Source: JACPIL01 sp964362365 (lineage in GTDB: Archaea > Nanobdellota > Nanobdellia > Woesearchaeales > GW2011-AR9). From it: a stretch of DNA of 10,190 bases. Below, one piece after another: positions 5,369-10,190 of this stretch. The stretch covers positions 1 to 10,190 of the forward strand of contig CAYIEF010000038.1 in assembly GCA_964362365.1 (NCBI GenBank). Reading direction: 5' to 3'. Under the pieces are notes generated by a model. It was given only the letters and a program-made list of their open reading frames with translations, did no database searches and was not told the DNA's origin. Each line of letters starts with the position of its first letter. The stretch's first letter is position 1. Both the position numbers and the translations under genes were made by a program.

Positions 5369-5704
5369 TTAATCACTCTTCCCTTCTTTCGCTTTCTTCT
5401 TCTCTTCCGCAGCTTTCTTCCTTTCTTCTTCTAATTTCTTCTTCTGCTGCGGGGTCAAGCGTTCTGCTTTCTTTCTAGCATCTGCAGAATTATAGGCAAC
5501 TGCGTCAAACTTCGCTTCGTTCTTGCTGAAAGTATTGTAGATGTGTCTAAGCACGATCTGACTTCCCTCAGCCTTAAGCTGTGAAGCTAATGCTTCTACC
5601 ATCTGCGCATTAGAAGGCGTAGCTCCTTCGAAAGCTACTACACCCTGTACTTCCACTCTGTGCAACAGAGGATTTTCATTTTTAGTTGTTATTGTTATAT
5701 TCAT
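5369..5704 (-). CDS. rps24e: Ribosomal protein S24e
   Basis: An archaeal/eukaryotic small-subunit ribosomal protein of 111 residues from ATG 5704. The N-terminal strand MNITITTKNENPLLHR and the following EGATPS match the family. So does the IVLRHIYNTFSKNEAKFDAVAY block, which corresponds to the conserved strand-turn-strand region. The last 30 residues (from RLTPQQKKK) are a lysine/alanine/glutamate-rich tail, probably disordered and RNA-facing. A GTG at 5713 is in frame and would add three residues. I prefer the ATG because S24e proteins begin at this strand and because GGTGAGG (5708-5714) precedes it, though with short spacing. The ribosome binding site overlaps the spt4 stop codon, so translation of the two is coupled. 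Confidence 0.94.
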   Translation of the reverse strand: MNITITTKNENPLLHRVEVQGVVAFEGATPSNAQMVEALASQLKAEGSQIVLRHIYNTFSKNEAKFDAVAYNSADARKKAERLTPQQKKKLEEERKKAAEEKKKAKEGKSD

Positions 5705-5709
5705 TCTCC

Positions 5710-5898
5710 TCACCGCACCTTGATAGCATATTCGCCTTTTGCTTTTATGCCAACTTTTTCTGCGATCATGGATTTACTAAGATCACTGATGTACAATCTG
5801 CCTTGCCAAGTGCTGGTCTTGCTGCTGCTGGCGCAGACTGGACAAGTATCGCCATCGTAAAAATATTTACATTTCCTGCATGCTTCTTTTTTAGCCAT
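5710..5898 (-). CDS. spt4: Transcription elongation factor Spt4 (RpoE'')
   Basis: A 62-residue zinc protein that pairs with Spt5 (NusG-like) to clamp RNA polymerase and raise its processivity. The zinc site is intact: C7 and C10 in CRKC, C19 and C22 in CPVC. After it come the W-x-G strand (STWQGRLYISDLSKS), IAEKVGIKAKGEYAIKVR and the C-terminus, all close to the archaeal consensus. The gene starts four bases after the rpo7 stop, the usual archaeal arrangement, and overlaps the following rps24e ribosome binding site. Confidence 0.95.
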   Translation of the reverse strand: MAKKEACRKCKYFYDGDTCPVCASSSKTSTWQGRLYISDLSKSMIAEKVGIKAKGEYAIKVR

Positions 5899-5902
5899 TT
5901 TC

Positions 5903-6478
5903 TTACTCCTTCTCCTCTTTTTTGGATTCTTTAGCAGCAGCTACTTGAGGCTGTTGTTCCAGCCATTCCAATTTTCCCAAACCTTCCTGGCGCATGGTCA
6001 ATCCAATCTTAGGATTATTGACATCCTTATAGCTGATAGCGATAATGCGAGCTTTGCATTTATCCCCTACTTTCAGAGAATGCCCTGTTTTTTTCCCTTG
6101 CAATACCTTTTCCTTGCTGAAAGAGACATAATCATCCATGCTCTGGGAGATATGCACCATCCCTTCTACCCCGCCCATGTCCACGAATGCACCAAAATCA
6201 GTGATATCGCGGACCGTTCCGTACAACAATTCATTCATTTCTGGTCTAAAGGCCAATAATTCAAAATCAGATTCAAAATAACCTGCCCCATCTCCTGGGA
6301 CAATAACGCCTTCCTTTATATCGCCTACGTCAACAACATTGAGGACGAAACCAAGCTCTTTAGAGATAAAATTTTCATAAGTAGTTTTGATATTCTGCAA
6401 TACTGCATCCCTTCGGCCTAAACTGAACATTTTAGGCGGAACTCTTATGTAATCCTTGACCTTGACTTTGTAGAACAT
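5903..6478 (-). CDS. rpo7: RNA polymerase subunit Rpo7 (RpoE')
   Basis: The archaeal counterpart of Rpb7. It forms the stalk of RNA polymerase with Rpo4, binds emerging RNA and aids initiation and termination. It has 191 residues. The N-terminal tip domain begins MFYKVKVKDYIRVPP and contains the GDGAGYFESDFELLAFRP segment. An S1 RNA-binding domain spans about 82-163 (GTVRDITDFGAFVDMGGVEG, then MVHISQ). A short charged tail (182-191) ends the protein. It is the first gene of the minus-strand cluster. It has a TATA box about 62 bases upstream and a strong Shine-Dalgarno AGGAGG with 9-base spacing, unlike the leaderless genes around it. Confidence 0.97.
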   Translation of the reverse strand: MFYKVKVKDYIRVPPKMFSLGRRDAVLQNIKTTYENFISKELGFVLNVVDVGDIKEGVIVPGDGAGYFESDFELLAFRPEMNELLYGTVRDITDFGAFVDMGGVEGMVHISQSMDDYVSFSKEKVLQGKKTGHSLKVGDKCKARIIAISYKDVNNPKIGLTMRQEGLGKLEWLEQQPQVAAAKESKKEEKE

Positions 6479-6486
6479 TCTCTGGG

Positions 6487-6494
6487 ATCCTCCT
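6487..6494 (-). promoter_or_regulatory. Strong ribosome binding site for rpo7
   Basis: AGGAGGAT on the minus strand lies 8-9 bases before the ATG at 6478. It is among the strongest such sites in the window and marks rpo7 as a leadered mRNA. Confidence 0.6.
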
Positions 6495-6536
6495 GGGAAT
6501 ACTAATTAGCTATTTTACACATATTTTGAGCTTGGA

Positions 6537-6544
6537 TTTATAAA
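6537..6544 (-). promoter_or_regulatory. TATA box for the rpo7 operon
   Basis: TTTATAAA (palindromic) lies about 62 bases before the rpo7 start. It predicts a leader of about 35 bases that contains the ribosome binding site. The divergent gene's TATA box lies 45 bases away. Confidence 0.55.
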
Positions 6545-6585
6545 GATTGCGGTCGGCTTTGGAGAATTTTTATTCCGGCACAATG

Positions 6586-6594
6586 TTTATATAT
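6586..6594 (+). promoter_or_regulatory. TATA box for the coiled-coil protein gene
   Basis: TTTATATAT is centred 25 bases before the ATG at 6615, predicting a leaderless mRNA. Confidence 0.6.
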
Positions 6595-6614
6595 CTACCA
6601 ACCCTTTCTTTCTC

Positions 6615-7202
6615 ATGGATCTCCGCGATCTCAAAAAAGAGGTTAGTCTGCTTCCTGATCTTTCTGAACATCTGCAGAAGTTCCAGCAGTACTGGATAAA
6701 ACCTATCCGAACCAACACCAACAAGAATCTACCTTTTCTCCAGAAAATCTCGGAAAATAAGAAACAAGAGATCAATGACAAGCTCTTTGCCTTCCAGCAA
6801 AAAATCAAAGAAGTAGAACATGCTCAAATGGTAAATCACAAGTTGCAGGAATATTCCAAATATCTAATCGAATTGAAACTAACCACTCTCAACGGAAATA
6901 CCACTAAAGCGCAATACATCACTAATCACCTCTTGAATGATGAGTTCTTGAACACCAAATCCCTCTTACACGATATCAAGTACCTGGAAAAAAATGTCAA
7001 ATCTATCGCTTACAAATACCACCATCTTAATGATCTGATTCAAAAAGAAGCGCCTTTGGAAGAAGCAGTGCAGTTCATCCATCTGCCGCATAAGGAGCAT
7101 CTGCAACAATTACTCTTCGCCTCGCGAAAACAGAAAATGTTAGTAAAAAACCTTGGAGAACATTTCGTGGACTTAGCCAAGCAAATTAGGAGAAAAAAAT
7201 GA
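6615..7202 (+). CDS. Unrecognised helical coiled-coil protein
   Basis: A 195-residue protein without a recognised family. It is almost entirely predicted helix, rich in lysine, leucine, glutamate, glutamine and histidine, with heptad-like stretches at about 45-90 (for example FAFQQKIKEVEHAQMVNHKL) and 115-145. It has no cysteines and no membrane segment, and the C-terminus is basic (KQIRRKK). It is transcribed divergently from rpo7 from a leaderless promoter. It overlaps the next gene, which encodes a small membrane protein, by ATGA, so the two products probably act together. The charged helical form would suit a membrane-associated scaffold, but that is only inference. Confidence 0.75.
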   Translation: MDLRDLKKEVSLLPDLSEHLQKFQQYWIKPIRTNTNKNLPFLQKISENKKQEINDKLFAFQQKIKEVEHAQMVNHKLQEYSKYLIELKLTTLNGNTTKAQYITNHLLNDEFLNTKSLLHDIKYLEKNVKSIAYKYHHLNDLIQKEAPLEEAVQFIHLPHKEHLQQLLFASRKQKMLVKNLGEHFVDLAKQIRRKK

Positions 7203-7426
7203 TAGTGGCAGGAATTATCGGCGTGGTCTGTATTCTGGTCGCCTTTCTGTTAGACGAATTTTCTACCATAAACGCCAAAACTGTATCTTACAACCTTCTT
7301 AACCTTCTCGGATCAGGATTGCTGATGTATTACGCCTACACTTTGCAAAGCTGGCCTTTTGTAGCGCTAAATGGGGTATGGTTGATCGCTGCCGTGGTGA
7401 AGTTGGTCAAAATTTCTAAACCTTAA
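7199..7426 (+). CDS. CBU_0592-like small membrane protein
   Basis: A 75-residue hydrophobic protein with three probable membrane segments: about 2-19, 29-48 and 52-71. The pattern IGVVCILVAFLL, then NAKTVSYNLLNLLGSGLL, then WPFVALNGVWLIAAVV matches the CBU_0592-like membrane domain. That domain has a polar segment leading into a conserved NLxG and ends in a W-x3-LN-x2-W-type helix. Its function is unknown. It is translationally coupled to the coiled-coil gene by an ATGA overlap. Its stop overlaps the stop of the convergent gene in TTAA. Confidence 0.75.
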   Translation: MIVAGIIGVVCILVAFLLDEFSTINAKTVSYNLLNLLGSGLLMYYAYTLQSWPFVALNGVWLIAAVVKLVKISKP

Positions 7427-8016
7427 TTCCATTTAAGATCAGTAACCTCTGGGAAAACCATTAAAGAAATGTCATGAGGATCCGGTGCATTGTTCTTGTT
7501 CAATCGCTTAAACCAGGGAACAATTCTATCAGTAGTATCGCGGGTTATGGTTTCTTCATCTGGATCATAGCTCTCAGAAAAATACTTGTTCACCTTAAAT
7601 TCTAAAGGATCTTCAACGTAAATGCATTCACTTTTCAACTCAAATTGATAAAGTAATCGTTCTCGATCATGCAACAGAGCTACATCAGCGAATTGCTCAA
7701 ATTCACGCAGTTCTTGGGGAAGGAAGTACGGCCTGGCTTTAGACTTTTTACCAGGAAAGGTAGCTTTTCCTTGGGCATAAGAAAAACCTTTAGGTGGAAG
7801 AGCAGATAAGAAAAAATCTGCCACTAAATTACCAAGATCAAATCTTGTCACTGGCTTGAGCAAGCCGCCGGCAACAACATAATCTTCCCCGCGGGGATGC
7901 CAGAATAAATTAAGATAAGAAAAGATCTCCACTTCGTGGCCAACGATTCTTTCCGGTTCTATCCTATCGCCATGCTCTCGCAAAAGTGAATAACTTCCTG
8001 AATACACTTTAGCCAT
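7423..8016 (-). CDS. Unrecognised soluble protein, 197 residues
   Basis: I do not recognise this protein. It is acidic-aromatic and soluble, with no signal peptide and no membrane segment. Visible stretches include EVEIFSYLNLFWHPRGEDY, a glycine/lysine-rich loop (ATFPGKKSKARPYFLP), ALLHDRERLLYQFELKSECIY and a C-terminal HDISLMVFPEVTDLKW. The central part shows a PD/E-x-ELK-like run (YQFELKSE) that might recall nuclease-fold motifs, but the rest of such a motif is not evident and I do not claim it. The ATG start is backed by a TATA box 26 bases upstream. It is a single-gene unit facing the coiled-coil operon. Confidence 0.75.
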   Translation of the reverse strand: MAKVYSGSYSLLREHGDRIEPERIVGHEVEIFSYLNLFWHPRGEDYVVAGGLLKPVTRFDLGNLVADFFLSALPPKGFSYAQGKATFPGKKSKARPYFLPQELREFEQFADVALLHDRERLLYQFELKSECIYVEDPLEFKVNKYFSESYDPDEETITRDTTDRIVPWFKRLNKNNAPDPHDISLMVFPEVTDLKWN

Positions 8017-8037
8017 AATCGATCGAAGTCTGCTCTA

Positions 8038-8045
8038 ATTATAAA
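8038..8045 (-). promoter_or_regulatory. TATA box for the 197-residue protein gene
   Basis: ATTATAAA on the plus strand (TTTATAAT on the minus strand) is centred 26 bases before the ATG at 8016, so the mRNA is probably leaderless. Confidence 0.6.
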
Positions 8046-8057
8046 TTTTGTTCAAAA

Positions 8058-8714
8058 TTAAATATCTGTTCTCTTTCTTCCAAATTCACAATATTTTCGA
8101 ATTGGGCAGATATTGCACTTCGGATTGATAGGAACACAGATAGTCTGCCCATGCCCCACAAACAAACGATTGACTTCAATCCATAATTCTCTAGGAATTA
8201 ATTTTTGCAGCGCTTCTTCCGTTTCCTCAGGTCTTGTAGTTTTCACCCAACCCAATCGGTTAGAGATGCGATGCACATGAATATCAACAGCAATGGCTGG
8301 CTTCTTGAAGGTATAAGCTAACACACAATTCGCTGTCTTCCTTCCTACTCCAGGCAAAGAAGTCAATTCCTCAAAGGTATCAGGAATTTTTCCATTGTAC
8401 TTTTCCAAGATCACTTTACTTAACTCTTTTACATGCTTGGCTTTGACTTTGTAGAAGCCGATACCATACAACCCTTCTTCTAATTCTTTGGTATCCATCT
8501 TCACAAAGTGCCCAGGATTCGGATATTTCTCAAACAACCTTTTAACAATAGGAATAGTGGTAGAATCTCTGGTGCGAGAGCTCAGCATGGTCATCACCAG
8601 CATCTGGAAGGGCGTGTAATGTCCTAGCTCCTCCAGCATGGTCAGAGGATGATCTTTTTCTAGTAGGGAGAATACGCGTTTTATTTCTTGAGTAGCAGGC
8701 ACTGAAACCATCAT
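8058..8714 (-). CDS. nth: Endonuclease III (Nth), 4Fe-4S DNA glycosylase/AP lyase
   Basis: Excises oxidised pyrimidines from DNA and cuts the abasic site. It has 218 residues. The helix-hairpin-helix LPGVGRKTA holds the catalytic lysine K126. The catalytic aspartate D144 lies in AVDIHVHRISNRLG. The C-terminal cluster has C193, C200, C203 and C209 in the exact C-x6-C-x2-C-x5-C spacing. Each key residue sits six positions after its E. coli equivalent (K120, D138, C187). The SSRTRD motif near 45-50 is the archaeal form of the substrate-pocket segment. The ATG at 8714 overlaps the upstream stop in ATGA; a second ATG directly follows (8711). It is last in a minus-strand group with the 140-residue protein and the CcdA-like protein. 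Confidence 0.97.
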   Translation of the reverse strand: MMVSVPATQEIKRVFSLLEKDHPLTMLEELGHYTPFQMLVMTMLSSRTRDSTTIPIVKRLFEKYPNPGHFVKMDTKELEEGLYGIGFYKVKAKHVKELSKVILEKYNGKIPDTFEELTSLPGVGRKTANCVLAYTFKKPAIAVDIHVHRISNRLGWVKTTRPEETEEALQKLIPRELWIEVNRLFVGHGQTICVPINPKCNICPIRKYCEFGRKRTDI

Positions 8715-9133
8715 CTAATCCTTCTAAATCTCGGCCCCTTATACTCCCCACGTTCTACTTCGCTAAAAAACATCTCTTCCGGACGAGCTAGACAACTTGC
8801 GCCTTGCTCTCTCAGTAATTGCTGTCCGCGTTCATAGAGCGGTGAGTACAAGACGTATTTTTGCCGAAGATCATCTAAATCTACTCCCAAACCATGCACT
8901 TGGTAAATCATTTGGTGTTCAGATGTTGATTTAAAATGCCCCCAAACAGTGTTGGTTAATTCAGATGCCTGAAAAGAAACTGGCACAATGGTAAATCTAT
9001 CATCAACTGCTAGTAGAACATCACGCAAAAGCATATTGCCATTCCTTATATCAGAATAAACAGCAAATCTTTGTTGATTTTCCGTGTGCTGAGCCATATG
9101 CACCACTGGGAAAAGCTCTTTGATGGTAACCAT
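8711..9133 (-). CDS. Unrecognised protein upstream of endonuclease III
   Basis: I do not recognise this protein. From ATG 9133 it has 140 residues, MVTIKELFPVVHMAQHT onward. It is mixed alpha/beta with several histidines, one cysteine and a basic C-terminus (GPRFRRIR). It has no membrane segment and no known motif. The frame is open upstream to a TTG at 9178 that overlaps the preceding stop. I prefer 9133 because a TATA-like TTTTAAAATA lies 24 bases before it, the same leaderless spacing as at other genes here. It overlaps nth by ATGA, so the two proteins are translated from one message and a role linked to DNA repair is possible but unproven. Confidence 0.7.
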   Translation of the reverse strand: MVTIKELFPVVHMAQHTENQQRFAVYSDIRNGNMLLRDVLLAVDDRFTIVPVSFQASELTNTVWGHFKSTSEHQMIYQVHGLGVDLDDLRQKYVLYSPLYERGQQLLREQGASCLARPEEMFFSEVERGEYKGPRFRRIR

Positions 9134-9151
9134 AAGCAACAAATGTTCAGG

Positions 9152-9161
9152 TATTTTAAAA
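9152..9161 (-). promoter_or_regulatory. TATA-like box for the nth-linked pair
   Basis: TTTTAAAATA on the minus strand is centred about 24 bases before the ATG at 9133. It lies in the gap left if the upstream TTG is not used. Confidence 0.4.
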
Positions 9162-9170
9162 AATCTACCT

Positions 9171-10190
9171 TTACACAAACACTAACACAATCCCTAACAC
9201 AAACAAGGTACTCCTTACGCAGAAGGTCAATACTTTTTGGTAATGCTTCCTCCATCTTTCTCGCTTCGCATCAGAAGATGCTTCCTGTGTTTCTACTGCA
9301 TGTTCCATCATAGAACGTAGGAGATGAAAGACTGCTGCCAATCCGATAAAAATTAGCATGGCCACCGCAATATAATAGATCATCAAAGGCAATACTATTC
9401 CTCGCATAAAATTACCAATAAATAAATCCCTCAATAAATAAAATGATTGGCCGACACCGGCTAACGTAAACATGCCCCCCACTAACCCTAAAACAAACAC
9501 CCCTATCGGAGAAAGAACATACTGCATTACATCTTTTATCTGAGTTCGCACTAACGCCGGCATAACCAGTTCCCAGGCGGTAAAGAATGACTGCACTCCT
9601 GCCAAACCAAAAAACAGCGCAACAAAGCCAACTATCTTGTAGAAGAAATAATGCAATTGCGAATCATAAAAGAACGACAATAATCCTAATCCAAACAAGA
9701 AATATGCTACAAAGATACCAGCAACATATGAGGCGCTAGTCTTAACGATCTCTTCTTTACTTTTAGTAGCAGCAAGGATGGCCAATAATACCAATAGCAA
9801 TGCCAGCATTCCCGGAACAAACATATTCTGCAAGGCATGTCGAGTGACTAAGGAAAAGGTCAAGGTTTTCAGCACATTAGGCGGCTGCCCTTGACCTAAA
9901 ATGCCAACAGCCGTTTGCCCTGCCGACAATTCCGGGCAAGCAGGATTGTCATTGCTTTTTACACTTTCTTCTACCAACGAAGTAATGGCCTTTGAACCAA
10001 TTAAATAACTTCCTTTGGAAAACACTACTGGGATGGAACCTGAATTTTCTTCAATCCCATATGCTTCAAAGTACGCCTGCATCATTTGAAAATTCTTAAA
10101 ATCCCTATAGACCTCGTATTTCTCAAGGCGCAGATTTGGATATTTGATCTGCAGGGCTAGCAAAGAAGCGCTGGACTGATCGCAATCTAC
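9171..10190 (-). CDS. CcdA/DsbD-like membrane protein lacking redox cysteines, 5' end cut off
   Basis: An open frame that runs off the right edge, so the N-terminus is missing. The visible 339 residues have two parts. Residues 1-80 look like the end of a thioredoxin fold: DCDQSSASLLAL where an active-site CxxC helix would be, then a cis-proline-type GSIPVVF and GSYLIGSKAI. Next come six hydrophobic segments (about 122-141, 154-174, 182-205, 226-246, 265-290, 321-339). This matches the six-span CcdA/DsbD electron-transfer domain, including the YVAGIFVAYFLFGLGLL segment typical of its second helix. In CcdA proteins a cysteine in an NPCA-like motif of helix 1 and one in helix 4 carry electrons across the membrane. 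Here the equivalent places read NMFVPGM and FTLAGVGQSFY, with no cysteine. The thioredoxin part also has only one of two cysteines. It is probably a redox-inactive paralogue; its role is unknown. Confidence 0.75.
   Translation of the reverse strand, partial: VDCDQSSASLLALQIKYPNLRLEKYEVYRDFKNFQMMQAYFEAYGIEENSGSIPVVFSKGSYLIGSKAITSLVEESVKSNDNPACPELSAGQTAVGILGQGQPPNVLKTLTFSLVTRHALQNMFVPGMLALLLVLLAILAATKSKEEIVKTSASYVAGIFVAYFLFGLGLLSFFYDSQLHYFFYKIVGFVALFFGLAGVQSFFTAWELVMPALVRTQIKDVMQYVLSPIGVFVLGLVGGMFTLAGVGQSFYLLRDLFIGNFMRGIVLPLMIYYIAVAMLIFIGLAAVFHLLRSMMEHAVETQEASSDAKRERWRKHYQKVLTFCVRSTLFVLGIVLVFV

Noticed and set aside
7423..8016. PD-(D/E)xK nuclease, from the FELKSE run
   Set aside because: Only an E-x-K-like fragment is visible; no matching upstream aspartate motif or fold pattern could be supported.
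9133..9178. TTG start for the protein upstream of nth
   Set aside because: A rare start codon without a ribosome binding site; the ATG at 9133 has a TATA-like box at the leaderless distance.
1..10190. CRISPR array, insertion sequence, transposase or prophage genes
   Set aside because: No direct-repeat array, terminal inverted repeats, or transposase, integrase or capsid-like proteins are seen.

Overview
The window looks like a piece of a small archaeal genome, most likely a DPANN-type lineage (Woesearchaeota/Pacearchaeota-like; this assignment is inference). The archaeal signature is the gene string RNA polymerase subunit Rpo7 (RpoE') - Spt4 - ribosomal protein S24e - ... - S27ae. It is supported by TATA-like boxes sitting 24-29 bases upstream of start codons, which implies leaderless mRNAs. 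Genes are tightly packed, with many 1-23 base overlaps.

Layout. 68-598 (minus) is an unusual fusion of a DUF1858 domain with an A-type (IscA/HesB) iron-sulfur carrier. 688-1260 (minus) is an unrecognised protein rich in short beta-hairpin-like units. 1261-1583 holds two promoters and a GC-rich candidate small RNA (about 1394-1459) with its own TATA box and a terminator-like hairpin. 1584-2747 (plus) is a type II, eukaryote-like glutamine synthetase, convergent with a family 4 uracil-DNA glycosylase (2744-3325, minus).

From 6478 down to about 2744 runs one long minus-strand gene cluster: rpo7, spt4, rps24e, two paralogous small membrane proteins, rps27ae, a barstar-fold protein, a small kinase-fold protein and possibly the uracil-DNA glycosylase. 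The two membrane proteins sit inside an otherwise conserved transcription/translation cluster. S27ae has lost three of its four zinc-binding cysteines. The barstar-like protein has a lysine where barstar has its key inhibitory aspartate, and there is no barnase nearby.

Divergent from rpo7, 6615-7426 (plus) encodes a helical coiled-coil protein followed by a tiny CBU_0592-like membrane protein. These converge on an unrecognised 197-residue protein (7423-8016, minus). The right end (minus strand) carries a CcdA/DsbD-like membrane protein, cut by the window edge, which lacks the usual redox cysteines. It is followed by an unrecognised 140-residue protein and by endonuclease III.

The two DNA repair enzymes here (family 4 uracil-DNA glycosylase and Nth) both show intact four-cysteine iron-sulfur cluster sites, so the IscA-like carrier at the left end could plausibly serve such clients. 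That link is inference only.
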